From Seison nebaliae (taxonomy: Eukaryota; Rotifera; Pararotatoria; Seisonacea; Seisonidae): a stretch of DNA of 30,560 nucleotides. Below, piece by piece: positions 10,501-19,926 of this stretch; position 1 is the first letter of the stretch, and every line of letters begins with the position of its first letter. The notes below the pieces were generated by a model. That model saw only the letters and a list, made by a program, of their open reading frames with translations. It searched no databases and had not been told where the DNA came from. The DNA is taken from assembly GCA_023231475.1 (NCBI GenBank), contig JALJEE010003163.1, positions 1 through 30,560 of the forward strand, given 5' to 3'. A program made the position numbers and the translations under genes.

Positions 10501-11725
10501 ATTCCAATAAAAAAGAATAGTTTCAAGAAAGGGAACGGATGTAATAAAAAATCTTAAGCACTTAACATTGCAAAAATGACAACAAATATGGTCATGCATT
10601 CTCCCCATAAAGTAAAATATCTGCCAATAATGTGGATGTGCATTTTTATCAAAAAGATTAAATGTTTTAAGGTAAAAAAAATACTTTTCACTTCTTGAAC
10701 AGACAAAGTTCATTTACAAAGATTCAAGAACAGAATTTAACAGAAGTTTGTAATATATCAAACATTCATAATTAATCCATTATACCCAAATACAAAATAA
10801 TTTTCATGTTTTCCGATTGAGATATGATTCAATCTATGAATTCAGTATACTAAACATTGGTCAGAAATTAAATTTATGCATAAAAAATGTTCTCTTATAA
10901 CTATCGATTGAAAAACTTAAACGATGGAATTAAAAAGGAATAATATCAATAATATTAATTGTTTTAAGTAGAGTGGAAGAATTCTAAATAAAAAGAAATT
11001 TCCAAAAAATAATAACATTTAGATGGCACGAAAACATATGTTTGTTTATTTAATTATGCGATTACAAAATTAACCTTAAATTCAATAATATTCGTTCAAA
11101 ATTCAAACGAGTAGTATGATTATTTTATAAGTAATATCCGATTATTATTCTACTTATAATCATAATCAGGTTATAGGACTAGAAAAAGAAATATCATATT
11201 TTGATGTCAATAGATCAATTATACATTGTTGCGCATTTAGAGGATTGGAGTATTTTGAACATTAAATCATCAATTTTACTAATAATGTTTATCACGTGAA
11301 TGAAAAAAGAAATAAATTATACTCACGATAGTCTCTAAGGAATTTATTGTTGGGAAAATATCAATCTCTCTAATATCATTGAAAGTTAAGAGAAATATTA
11401 GTGGATAATTTGAAAACCTTTAATAATAATATGATCTTCATTCGATGAATATTCGTCCTCAAATTTCGAATCTATCGTTTGAGGGAACACGATAATTATT
11501 GTACGGAAAAAATGGGATTTATATTTGTCCAATGAACTTAGATAATAACAAAGAAATAATTTATTGGAAATCATCATTTTCATGAATAAAAGATAAACAA
11601 ATAATTAAAGAAGCTGATATAATATTCGATAAGATGTTTCCTAATCTGACAAATGTTGACAAATGTTCTTAAATTTCATGACGAAAATTTGTTTCGTGAA
11701 TACGATTTGTGAAGGAAGAATAAAT
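7583..11725. other. 4.1-kb gene-poor intergenic region
   Basis: I see no conserved coding sequence on either strand; open frames here are short and of low complexity. Notable points are an 18-bp perfect palindrome at 8359-8376 and a minus-strand frame at 8042-8293 with a cluster of four Cys but no convincing exon structure. Much of it could be upstream regulatory sequence of the GPCR, whose start lies at the left end, and 3' flank of CEP78 at the right end. Confidence 0.5.
8359..8376. repeat. 18-bp perfect palindrome AAGTGGGTATACCCACTT
   Basis: Perfect dyad of 18 bp, more GC-rich than its surroundings, about 780 bp upstream of the GPCR start codon. Such symmetry suits a dimeric DNA-binding protein, but no factor is assigned. 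Confidence 0.6.
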
Positions 11726-14085
11726 TCATTCCATTTCAATATTACGGGCACGCCTGACCTCTGTCATTAATCGTTGTGTAATATTGAAAACTTCATATAG
11801 ATCGTTCAATATATTCGTCTCTACGAGAAAAGTATTATCTTTATAGTTTAATTTAGGTTGTGTGATCTTCACATAATCATTTACCCTTCTCAGTTTTTGA
11901 TGAAAATTGGACATATCCTCTGAATCTTCTTGGAGCATTTCTCGCAACAATTTTGTCTTAGGAGATTGTTCGATAATTTCTTCTTCTTCCTGTGATAATG
12001 CTTCAGCAATGACAGAATGTAATCGACTGAATTTCAGACAGAAATTCTCCCATTGGTCTATTGTTATGATGGCAGTTTGTTTTGGGGGAGGAGAATGCTT
12101 GAGAAAGGTTCTTTTATCGATTTCATTAGATATCGAACGAGTATGAATGGTTGTTGTCTTATGTTTAACTAAGGCAGCCGAACGAATTCGTTTCCCATAT
12201 TCCATTTGTTTCCTACGTAAGAGACTTCGATCGATGAGTGCTGTAGCTGGACAATTGATCTTATTTAAATTCCGTTTTGACTGATGTCCCATACATTCTA
12301 ACTAAATTTGATGAATAATAAATATAAAAAAATTCCATAAACAAATAGAATTATATTTCTAGGTGAATAAATAGAACGAACCCTATCAAATCCATTTTTC
12401 AATGAAGATAAACATTTTCTATTTTCTTTTTGGTTAATGGAATATGCGGAATAATTATGTCTTCTCCTTCCTACGCATATAGCATTCGATAAATACTTCT
12501 CCAATGGTATATAACAATTGCCAATCGTTCTACTTGAACTGATTATTAGATGTTCAACATTCCGAATCTTGTTCAATTTACAATAATTTGTCAGATGTCT
12601 TTTTATTTCCTTTGATAAATGATCATCCTCCCATTTCTCATTTTTTGTAGTCAAATTTAATAGTTGAGAACATGTTGGTGTAGTCAAATATAATTTGCTT
12701 AATTTATCCATATCAATCTCAGATGATAACCATTCATACTGCAAGAAAGAAATATCAAGAATGTCAACCTAACATGAAAAAAATAAAAAAATATAGTACA
12801 AACATTTTTATCGACGATCGTGTCAGTTCGATTCTCATTACACAAGTCACGTAATCGATCACACGATTTAGTAATCCATGAATTATTCCTTAAATCAATT
12901 TGAATTAACGACGTAGTTTTTTGGTGCGGTTGCTTACTGAATAATTTCGTAAATTTATTTAAAGATTTATTAGTCAAACTACAATTCTGTAATTCCAACA
13001 CTATTTCCAATTATCATTAGTTAAAGTGGAACATCAAATCAAACCTTTCAACCAAACATCATCAACGATACATTCCAATAATAATTCGACACCAACATCG
13101 CTCAACGATTTATTAGAATTTAAACATAATCTAGTTAATCCACGACGATTGGATTCTTTTTCCTCATCTTTGCCCATTCTTATCATTTCTTCTGCTGATT
13201 CAAATATAACACCACGTCGCAATGAATTCTGCCAACCAACACCATAACGCATAATCGTCACAGACTAAATTGTGGAATGTTTTGTCAATAATCAAAAAGG
13301 AATTCCGTAAGGTATTGGAACTAAACTTTTAATAATTGACAAATGTATTTGATGTTATAATCATTTATATTACAATTAATTAATGATAATATTGTTAAGC
13401 ACACACCATTTCCATTAATATATTCATTTTGACTATTATTGTTAGGTTTTAACGATCCACATAATATTTCAACATCTCGATCACTTAAATTCATATGATC
13501 AATAATTAAACAACTTAGAGAAGCATTGTTGAGAATTCCCTACACAATAAGAAGGAATTTTATTAAATTCGACAAATACCTATACTAACAACTGATAAAT
13601 TCTTAATAAAAATATGAGGATTCTTCGCAGTTACTTTACCTACATCATCGATAATTTTCTGATTTTTTTTCTTCTCTTCTTTATAAATCATAAAATTATA
13701 TATTGCGATAGTGGAAAAATGAGAAATAACTTTTTTGGAATAATATATTTTCCAGAAATAAACATTTGAGACTGTTTGATGAAATCAGATTATGTTTGAG
13801 ACTTTCACTCAAATCTTTAAATTGTTTATCTGACAAATTCCGATTATTATTATTTTGATTGTTTCTTTTCTTCTTTTCATCTATATCATTGTAGAGATAA
13901 ATAGAAACCAATTGGAGATTCTCCCTAATCTCTTCAATTAAATGTTCCAGTTTTATATCACTGGAAGATCCGCGTCTTTCAAATTAATTTATTTTAAATA
14001 AAATTAAATTCAAAATAAATTCTAACAATATTGAATCAAAATCATAAATAATCTGCTTCTCACAATCGATCTTCCAGTCTTTCAT
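11726..14085 (-). CDS. CEP78: CEP78, centriolar leucine-rich-repeat protein, eight exons
   Basis: Exons 14085-14027, 13975-13731, 13678-13593, 13539-13327, 13264-13045, 13000-12804, 12738-12343 and 12301-11726 (introns 41-65 nt) join exactly in frame to 663 residues; human CEP78 is about 690-720. Matching landmarks: NLQLVSI near the N-terminus (human DLPLVSI), an LRR with LTILSLINC and ICQLLK, then MRYGVGWQNSLRRG (human RRHEETWAESLRYR), GLTRLCLNSN...LSDVGVELL, VWLKVLELQNCSLTN (human LWLRALDLQQCGLTN), IDLRNN, and YEWLSS (human EYQWITS). The C-terminal part (exon 8) is charged and helical but poorly conserved. CEP78 sits at centrioles/basal bodies and controls centriole and cilium length (family knowledge). 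It is divergent from the DCST gene, with an X-box 30 bp before its ATG. Confidence 0.9.
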
Positions 14086-14271
14086 GATTTCACGATTTCA
14101 GAAAAAACCACCTGGTTACTATAGTAACGGCAAAACTTAAAATTTCATGATGAATAATGACATACATTTTTAGTCTAAAATTTTAGATGAATTTAAAGCT
14201 TACATCGTATAAGCTCAAAAAAGAATAACGGGCGAAACCTGAAAATATTTTTAATACTTCCATAATTAATC
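14086..14271. promoter_or_regulatory. Bidirectional promoter between CEP78 and DCST
   Basis: The 186 bp between two divergent start codons. It contains the X-box palindrome at 14115-14128, a 14-bp palindrome TCTAAAATTTTAGA near 14174-14187, and an AGCTTA/TAAGCT pair just after it. No TATA box stands out from the A+T-rich background. Confidence 0.65.
14115..14128. promoter_or_regulatory. X-box (RFX-type site) GTTACTATAGTAAC
   Basis: A perfect 14-bp palindrome that meets every position of the RFX X-box consensus (RYYNYY, 2-nt spacer, RRNRAC). It lies 30 bp upstream of the CEP78 ATG and 144 bp upstream of the DCST ATG, well within the usual distance for X-boxes of ciliary genes. RFX binding is inferred. 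Confidence 0.7.
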
Positions 14272-16874
14272 ATGTCGATGTTGAAAAGACCACAAAATAT
14301 TAGAGTTATCTTAACGTCAAGATTTGTCGGTCAATATAATATTTCTAATAGATTTTTATTCTGTGCACATTTGTGGGCTTAAGTATAGCCGCATTTATGT
14401 ACCTTCTGTTTTCTACGAAATGTGAAACAACTGCTCAATTATGGGAAGTTGCTATCACTTGTTCGTTGGGTGGAACTATTTTAGTGATAGCGATGATTGT
14501 TAGTGAAATTATGAGATGTATAATATTTCTGGCATTACCCATATTCTTTACTGGTCGTGGACGTGTATTAATATTAGCATATGTCCTTACTTTATGTGCT
14601 AGTGGTAGTCGGTCACCTTATACTAATGCGATCGCGAATCTTGATGAATTAATGAGAACAATGTCATGCACTCAATCATTGACATACAATGCTTCCAGGG
14701 CTTTTATTAATAAGAAAAGTAGTCCAATAACAAGTTCAAATATTGTGCACACTCTCAAATTCAACTTCCAGCAATATTTAGATATTAAAAAGAAGATTAA
14801 TGAAACTTTAGAAAATATTCAGAAACAGGCAGATGATATGAAAAGGAATGCAAATATTATTGCAAATAAAGCAGCAAATATTGGTTCGAATCTTTCCACA
14901 TTTAAATATAATCCGTATTTCTTTAGGGAAATATTTAAAGTTCAGTAATATAGCCATGAGTCGATTTAATAAGATCTGTGAAGATAAGTTTAATAATCCG
15001 GAGAAAGAATGTTTGAGAAATGCGAATTTTATAAAGCGAAAAACTCTTTGTGTTTTAGTCAAAAGTTTCATTAGTTTATTTCATCACTCACATTTATCTA
15101 GGCGAATTATTTAGGGCTTGCGGTTCGTTGTGAAAAGTTTAAGAAACTTAAATTTGGATTGAGCGAAAGTTAAATTTTTAATTTAATTCAATTATGAGAA
15201 GCAATGTCCTTTTTTGAATAGGAGTAGAACATATGAAGAATACAATTGAAGAGGATTTATATTTTAATTATACATTCACTGAAGAACTATCAGTTAATCA
15301 CACGGAATCAAAGAATTATGAGAAAGTTATCATGAGAGTGATGAAGAATTTGAAAGAGAAATATCGAATACTGTTTAGCGTATTAAGTTATTTCGATTTT
15401 TGGATAATCGTAACTATTCTCTTATTGATACTTGGGTTAATTATTAATTAATAATTCTCAATTAATCCTCCTCCATTATCAGAGGATTTACTTATCGAAG
15501 AAAATATTTTAGTGATATCAGTTTCGATAATAATTATATTACCAATAATTTGAGAGAAATCGACCGAATAAATTATAGCAATAAGAGGAACGATACTCTA
15601 TTTCCATTGAGCCGTTTTGAAAAATTGACTTTTATTCGCTCCAGTTCCTTAACTTAATCTTATTCTACATTTACCAATTCCACTAAACTGAAACTTATTT
15701 TCATTCGCAGCACAAATTATTTGGCTCTCATCTGAATTTCAAACGGTATTTCGCATTTTTCTTAATTGGACATTCTATGCAGCTGTCATTAGCACATATT
15801 TAGCTGCAGATTATTTGATATATCAATTGAATATCTTCTTTGCCAAACATGGAAGATTTCAAACTCATAATTTTAATGGTTTTCTTCAATTATATCCACA
15901 ATTATTAATTTGATTATTATTATTATAGCTGATGAAGTAAAACCGCAGTTCGTTTTTCTGAATAAGACGACAGGAAAAGAAATCGATTTTAAGAATGTTG
16001 CCACTGAAAAACAATCTTTGGGAAACCGGATAATGGGTGACATGAATCATGGAATTGTGGAAACAAATCCAAAATTAAGTATAGATACCCAAATTTGTCT
16101 CCCCAATCCGAGAAAACCGGATACTTATTTAAGAAGAATGATCTGTTATTTTACTTACAAAATTTAAGTAATTTAATGATAAACATTTGTAGTGGCAATT
16201 CTATCATTCTCTTTAATTACAGTCGTTATTCAACCTTACAGTGAACGATTTCGTCATTACATTTGTGATAAACTCTATCCAGATCAAGCTCAACGTCGAG
16301 CCCAGTGGTTGTACAATAGAATTCGTGCAAAAAGACAAGGTATATCTCTTCACTAAACTCTTTCTCGTTTTATTCAACATTGTAGGTAAAATGTGGAACA
16401 TGTTATTTAATTCGATTAGAAATGAAGATAAATTAGATTGGTGGACACGATTTACATATAAGTCTTCTTTCATTTCCAAAAGTGATTATTCCAATTTGAT
16501 AGATATCCGATAATTGGAAAATTACTCAAGAGAAATCAAGAGTTTTGTGTTGACTGTTCGAAAGGATTAACTACGCTTGAAGTGAAAGAATTGAAAGCAA
16601 GGCAACAGGAAGGATTTTTCTATTATTCCAAGAATTATACGGGGCCAATGCAATGCGGAACTTGTAAAAATATTTACTGTACCAGATGTGCGGCTGAAAA
16701 TAAGTTTAAATGTCCAATTTGCACTAAAAAACATTTCAAAATTGGCAACTTTATAAGAAGAGACGATAGTAGTCTTGTCGAGTTAAATTTTTTTTATTTA
16801 ACTTCACAAATTTTTAACATTTTATTTCTGAACGAATATCTAGTAGTGACATAGAAGCTGAATTAATGGATTGA
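14272..16874 (+). CDS. DCST1: DC-STAMP-domain protein (DCST1/DCST2, sneaky/SPE-42 family), twelve exons
   Basis: Exons 14272-14304, 14352-14883, 14927-15064, 15115-15168, 15222-15435, 15483-15643, 15711-15878, 15929-16144, 16193-16339, 16386-16461, 16503-16781 and 16844-16874 join in frame to 682 residues (human DCST1 about 706). The N-terminus has three membrane segments (~12-97) with GRGRVLILAYVLTL and the ANLDELMRTMSC block. The DC-STAMP core shows DISFDNNYI (human DIRFDNIYI), two further membrane segments, QICLPNPR, and an RRAQWLYNRIRAKR block. The C-terminus is a Cys-rich RING-like finger: FCVDC, CGTC, YCTRC, CPIC. The family acts on the sperm surface in sperm-egg fusion or post-entry sperm breakdown. 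DCST1 versus DCST2 is not settled. The last exon (SDIEAELMD tail) is the least certain. Confidence 0.9.
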
Positions 16875-16947
16875 ATAATGTTTTCAAATACTGCGACTCA
16901 CAACTCGAGTCAATGATATTCTTCTTCAACCATTTCATAATTATATT

Positions 16948-17286
16948 TTAACCGAGAACTTTCATAATTTTAGCACCGAGACCACTACGACTTTCTTCGG
17001 CATTTTCTGTTCGATCTTCTGCTGTTTCTTCAGCCAATTCTCGTTGATTATCGCCCATTTCTTCTTTCTTTTCACGCGCTTCCTCCTTTGTTCCACCAAA
17101 TAATCGTTTTCGTAATTTTAAGAATGCCGATGCTTCATCCTGATTTTCTATACAAAAATAAATATTTTAATTTTCTTAAAACAACAATGAAAAATGTTTA
17201 CCTAATGCTGCGGAGGATGTTGGAGTGGCTTGAAGAAGGAACATAAATCCAATCGTCACTAAACATAAAATACTGAAATAATTCAT
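16948..17286 (-). CDS. Small secreted peptide, paralogue 1 (94 aa)
   Basis: Exons 17286-17202 and 17147-16948 (54-nt intron) give 94 residues. Residues 1-26 form a signal peptide (hydrophobic core YFSILCLVTIGFMFLL, then TPTSSA). The mature part is highly charged and Cys-free: LRKRLFGGTKEEAREKKEEM, a Glu-rich middle, and an amphipathic end GLGAKIMKVLG. The neighbour at 17421-17722 shares the pattern DxASxFL...KR[LI]FGGTxEExREKxEEM...KxLG and the same phase-1 intron straight after the signal peptide, so they are tandem duplicates. I do not know this family. The KR before LFGG could be a prohormone cleavage site and the terminal Gly an amidation donor (inference). It is convergent with DCST, 73 bp between stops. 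Confidence 0.8.
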
Positions 17287-17420
17287 CTTATCTGATCTGA
17301 CATTGGAGCAAAAAAATAATAAATCATTTTTTAAAAAATATGGTGGAAACAGAAAAAAAGAAAGGAAATAATAAAAGTCTTTAAATTAAGAAATTGTTTA
17401 TCCGTTTCGTCTTAATTCTT

Positions 17421-17722
17421 CTAGCCAAGGATTTTCACCAGGTTGCCAACCGCACCAGAAAAAAAACCACTTTCTTCGTCTTTCATTTCCGAATTTTTGT
17501 CAGCCATTTCTTCTTCTTTTTCTCGAATCTCTTCTTGAGTACCACCGAATATTCGTTTGTCTTTCATACTCTGAAGGAATTGACTCGCATCAGTTTCATC
17601 TGAAGAACATTCAGAATTATTTAATAGATGAATTTAGGGAAACCATAAGATGCTACATTTCTAGAAGAAACGATGGAAATTAATGCAACGAAAAATAAAA
17701 ATATTATTGCCAAAAATTTCAT
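17421..17722 (-). CDS. Small secreted peptide, paralogue 2 (85 aa)
   Basis: Exons 17722-17644 and 17599-17421 (44-nt intron) give 85 residues. The N-terminus is a clear signal peptide (KFLAIIFLFFVALISIVSS). The mature part reads DETDASQFLQSMKDKRIFGG then TQEEIREKEEEMADK, an acidic stretch, and an amphipathic end GAVGNLVKILG. It aligns with paralogue 1 along its whole mature length apart from a shorter acidic middle, and its single intron is at the same place and phase. The two genes are in tandem with 134 bp between them. No Cys, no membrane segment after the signal. Function unknown; secreted or neuropeptide-like or defence-like are possibilities that sequence alone cannot separate. Confidence 0.8.
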
Positions 17723-18096
17723 AATTTTTCTCGGTTTTTATTTTGAAAGCGAAGTGCGAAGAAATAGAGTAACAAGTTTAAATATAAAAGGAAATGAAAA
17801 CTGACGAGAGAGAGAAAAGATTGTCGATTATAATAACAATTAACAGAAGTGACAAAAAATAAGAAGAAAAACCGTTTTAATAGAATTAAATATGTGGAAC
17901 GAAAATTATATAATTTTCGTAACTACAAAGAAATTTCCAATTACATCACAATCACTCTTAGAAATAATAATTTTATTGTCTCTTATTCTTATTTCCAATT
18001 TGATTTGAAGTCCTATTTATTTGAGATGAGTCATGAAGATGATTTTAAAAGTAATGTCGTTTATTTTTATTCGTGACGTTAAACATAACTATTGTG
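17723..18096. other. Intergenic spacer
   Basis: Upstream of the secreted-peptide pair and downstream of ALKBH6. A plus-strand open frame at 17849-18076 is Lys/Asn/Tyr-rich, of low complexity and without recognisable similarity, so I do not call it. Nothing else is seen. Confidence 0.45.
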
Positions 18097-18795
18097 TCAA
18101 TCAGTTTGGGGAATATTAAGAAGTTTAACAATATTATTAACGTTCTTCATGTTAGCAACGTGACGAATAGTTAATGAGACGCGAGTATTCGATCGTTTGA
18201 TACTTAATGTCTCATCATTCTTTCCTTTCACATTCAACACTTTCTCTATTAATAATTCTTCATTGATATTTTCATCGATTCCATGTAAATATTCATTGTA
18301 TAAATCGTCCTTCAATATCAATAAACTCCGAGGTTCCAAATGGAAAGCAAATTCGAATTTCAATTGTTTCCGATTCTCCGAATCATTATTATATCGATAA
18401 AAACGGAGAAATGTTGACTCTCCCAAACTAATTGTCATTACAACCGGATGATAGAATGGTCCATCGTAATGTGGCATTATTCCTTCGTTCGGTTTATATT
18501 CATTCAGTAAAATATGGTTCGGTTCTTGCTTTGATGGGAAAATGTTGAAGCATTTCACTTTGTCCACATAATCTTGTAACCATTTGGGAATCGATTCCTG
18601 TAACGTGAATTTTCCACCAACTCGACCACCCCAATTCTGTAATCGACGGTTCGATAATTGGACCCATTTTGTTTTCGGCGTATTCTCAATATTTCTCAAT
18701 AAATAATCTTCTTCTTCTCTCGTAATGAAGTCAGGAATGTAATACGCCGTTTCACATTCCTTTACTCGACAAGATTCCACACTACAAGTGTACAT
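18097..18795 (-). CDS. ALKBH6: ALKBH6-like 2-oxoglutarate/Fe(II) dioxygenase
   Basis: One uninterrupted exon encodes 232 residues (human ALKBH6 about 238). It begins with the family's typical YYIPDFITREEEDYLL and WVQLSNRRLQNWGG. The jelly-roll core shows LLNEYKPNEGIMPHYDGPFY with the iron ligands H109 and D111 (HxD), then PVVMTISLGE; the third ligand is H171 in EYLHGI. The 2-oxoglutarate-binding arginines are R205 and R211 in the RVSLTIRHV block. All catalytic residues are present, so the enzyme should be active. ALKBH6 is a nuclear/cytosolic AlkB homologue whose substrate is not firmly settled. The lack of introns contrasts with the neighbouring genes. ATG 18795 is the natural start. Confidence 0.92.
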   Translation of the reverse strand: MYTCSVESCRVKECETAYYIPDFITREEEDYLLRNIENTPKTKWVQLSNRRLQNWGGRVGGKFTLQESIPKWLQDYVDKVKCFNIFPSKQEPNHILLNEYKPNEGIMPHYDGPFYHPVVMTISLGESTFLRFYRYNNDSENRKQLKFEFAFHLEPRSLLILKDDLYNEYLHGIDENINEELLIEKVLNVKGKNDETLSIKRSNTRVSLTIRHVANMKNVNNIVKLLNIPQTD

Positions 18796-19642
18796 TTAAT
18801 TAGAGCTAAAATGTTTAAAAAAATTGAATAATATTTCGCAATAAATTTCAATATTTTTCTTTACAACAATTCATAGGCAAATTATTCTCCTCATTTCCTT
18901 AAATAATATTAACCTACTAATAAGTATATTAAAATCTTCTAAATTATATTTATTACACGAATAATTTGAAATAATGACAAATGCCATTTGTCAAATGCAT
19001 ATCATCACGAAAAAAATTAAAGTAATACCTCGGTTTATTTTTCTAAATTACATGGAATTTATTTGGAAAAACATAAAAAAGTACGAAAATAAGATTTTTA
19101 TTCTCAATTTTTCCGGTAAAAATTAGTTAGTTTACCTCATGTTTTTAAATCTGTATGTATTCATCGAGCTGAATAAAACAATACATTTGTAATTTTCGAT
19201 GTGTTGATAATTGGAAAATGAGTCCCGACTAAAACAATTCACGTTATTTCCTTCCACTTTCAACATTAATAAATTTTAATTTTTATTTATTCACATACTA
19301 TTCGGAATTTCCGAAAAAAATCCTTCGCAACTACTAAATATCCTCCAATAATTTATTGGCTATTAAACACAATTGAAAAAAATTTTCCAGGGGAAAATTC
19401 TAACCCAGCTCCTACGGTGGGCTGAGGGATGAAAGAATACTATTAATTTTCAAATCATTTAACTTTAACTAGTTATTTAACTACTATTTCTTGTAAGTTA
19501 TGTAAACACTTCAATTAAAAATTTGTGAGATTAAGATTTTTGACAGTTATCGAAAAGAGAAACTCTACGGAGAAAGACCTTTAAAATTGGAATCTTTATT
19601 AATTAAATCACCATTTTTGAAATTGGTTTAAATCCATTTTGA
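18796..19642. other. Intergenic region with one GC-rich island
   Basis: A+T-rich, no gene seen. Around 19401-19432 there is a short GC-rich island (CCCAGCTCCTACGG then TGGGCTGAGGG). On the minus strand it is followed by GGGTTAGAATTTTCCC and a T-run, which vaguely recalls a degenerate pol III B box and terminator. No complete tRNA can be folded. Confidence 0.4.
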
Positions 19643-19926
19643 TTAGAATGTTTTCGATCTAGAATATAATCTCAGTCGATCATACATATCGTTCAATGCT
19701 TTTAATTTTCTTTCTTCGGATCTCAGTTTGAAGTCTTTAATTCTCTTGTAAACGTATTGATGGTAGTAACTAAAAAAGGAAAAGAAAAAGGGTTAATATA
19801 CTAAATTATTAAACGAAAATTTAACATATCATAATTGAGTAATTTTCTTCCCGTTTCGAAATCATATAGGGGTTTCGCCAGAACACGGCCTTCTGGGGTT
19901 AAGGTTCCAGTTGAAGAGATAGACAT
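19643..19926 (-). CDS. Hypothetical 75-aa protein, two exons
   Basis: Exons 19926-19826 and 19769-19643 with a 56-nt GT-AG intron join in frame to 75 residues. The sequence starts MSISSTGTLTPEGRVLAKPL, continues YDFETGRKLLNYDIYYHQYV, and ends in a basic helical stretch (KDFKLRSEERKLKALNDMYD). There is no signal peptide or membrane segment, and I do not recognise a family. The ordered, non-repetitive amino acid mix and good splice sites favour a real gene. The ATG follows GTTCGTTCAG directly, an acceptor-like sequence. Upstream, GTTATTAAAACGAAC (19944-19958) is one mismatch from an X-box. Small ciliary or sperm axoneme proteins of this size exist, but that link is speculative. Confidence 0.55.

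Noticed and set aside
10495-10713. Minus-strand 72-codon frame
   Set aside because: Phe/His-rich, no domain, no splice context; fits chance in A+T-rich DNA.
11398-11583. Minus-strand 61-codon frame downstream of CEP78
   Set aside because: CEP78 closes naturally at 11726 and this frame cannot be joined to it by phase or similarity.
13026-13247. Plus-strand frame in the CEP78 region
   Set aside because: Antisense of CEP78 exon 5, whose minus-strand protein is clearly conserved.
14600-14640. A micro-intron near AGTGGTAGTCGG in DCST
   Set aside because: The reading frame is continuous and the family alignment tolerates a few extra residues; no acceptor at a plausible distance.
17849-18076. Plus-strand 75-codon Lys/Asn-rich frame as a third peptide gene
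   Set aside because: No signal peptide, no similarity to the secreted pair, low complexity.
19396-19435. Fragment of bacterial or organellar rRNA (CTCCTACGG resembles a 16S landmark)
   Set aside because: Only about nine bases agree and the flanks do not; no rRNA context.
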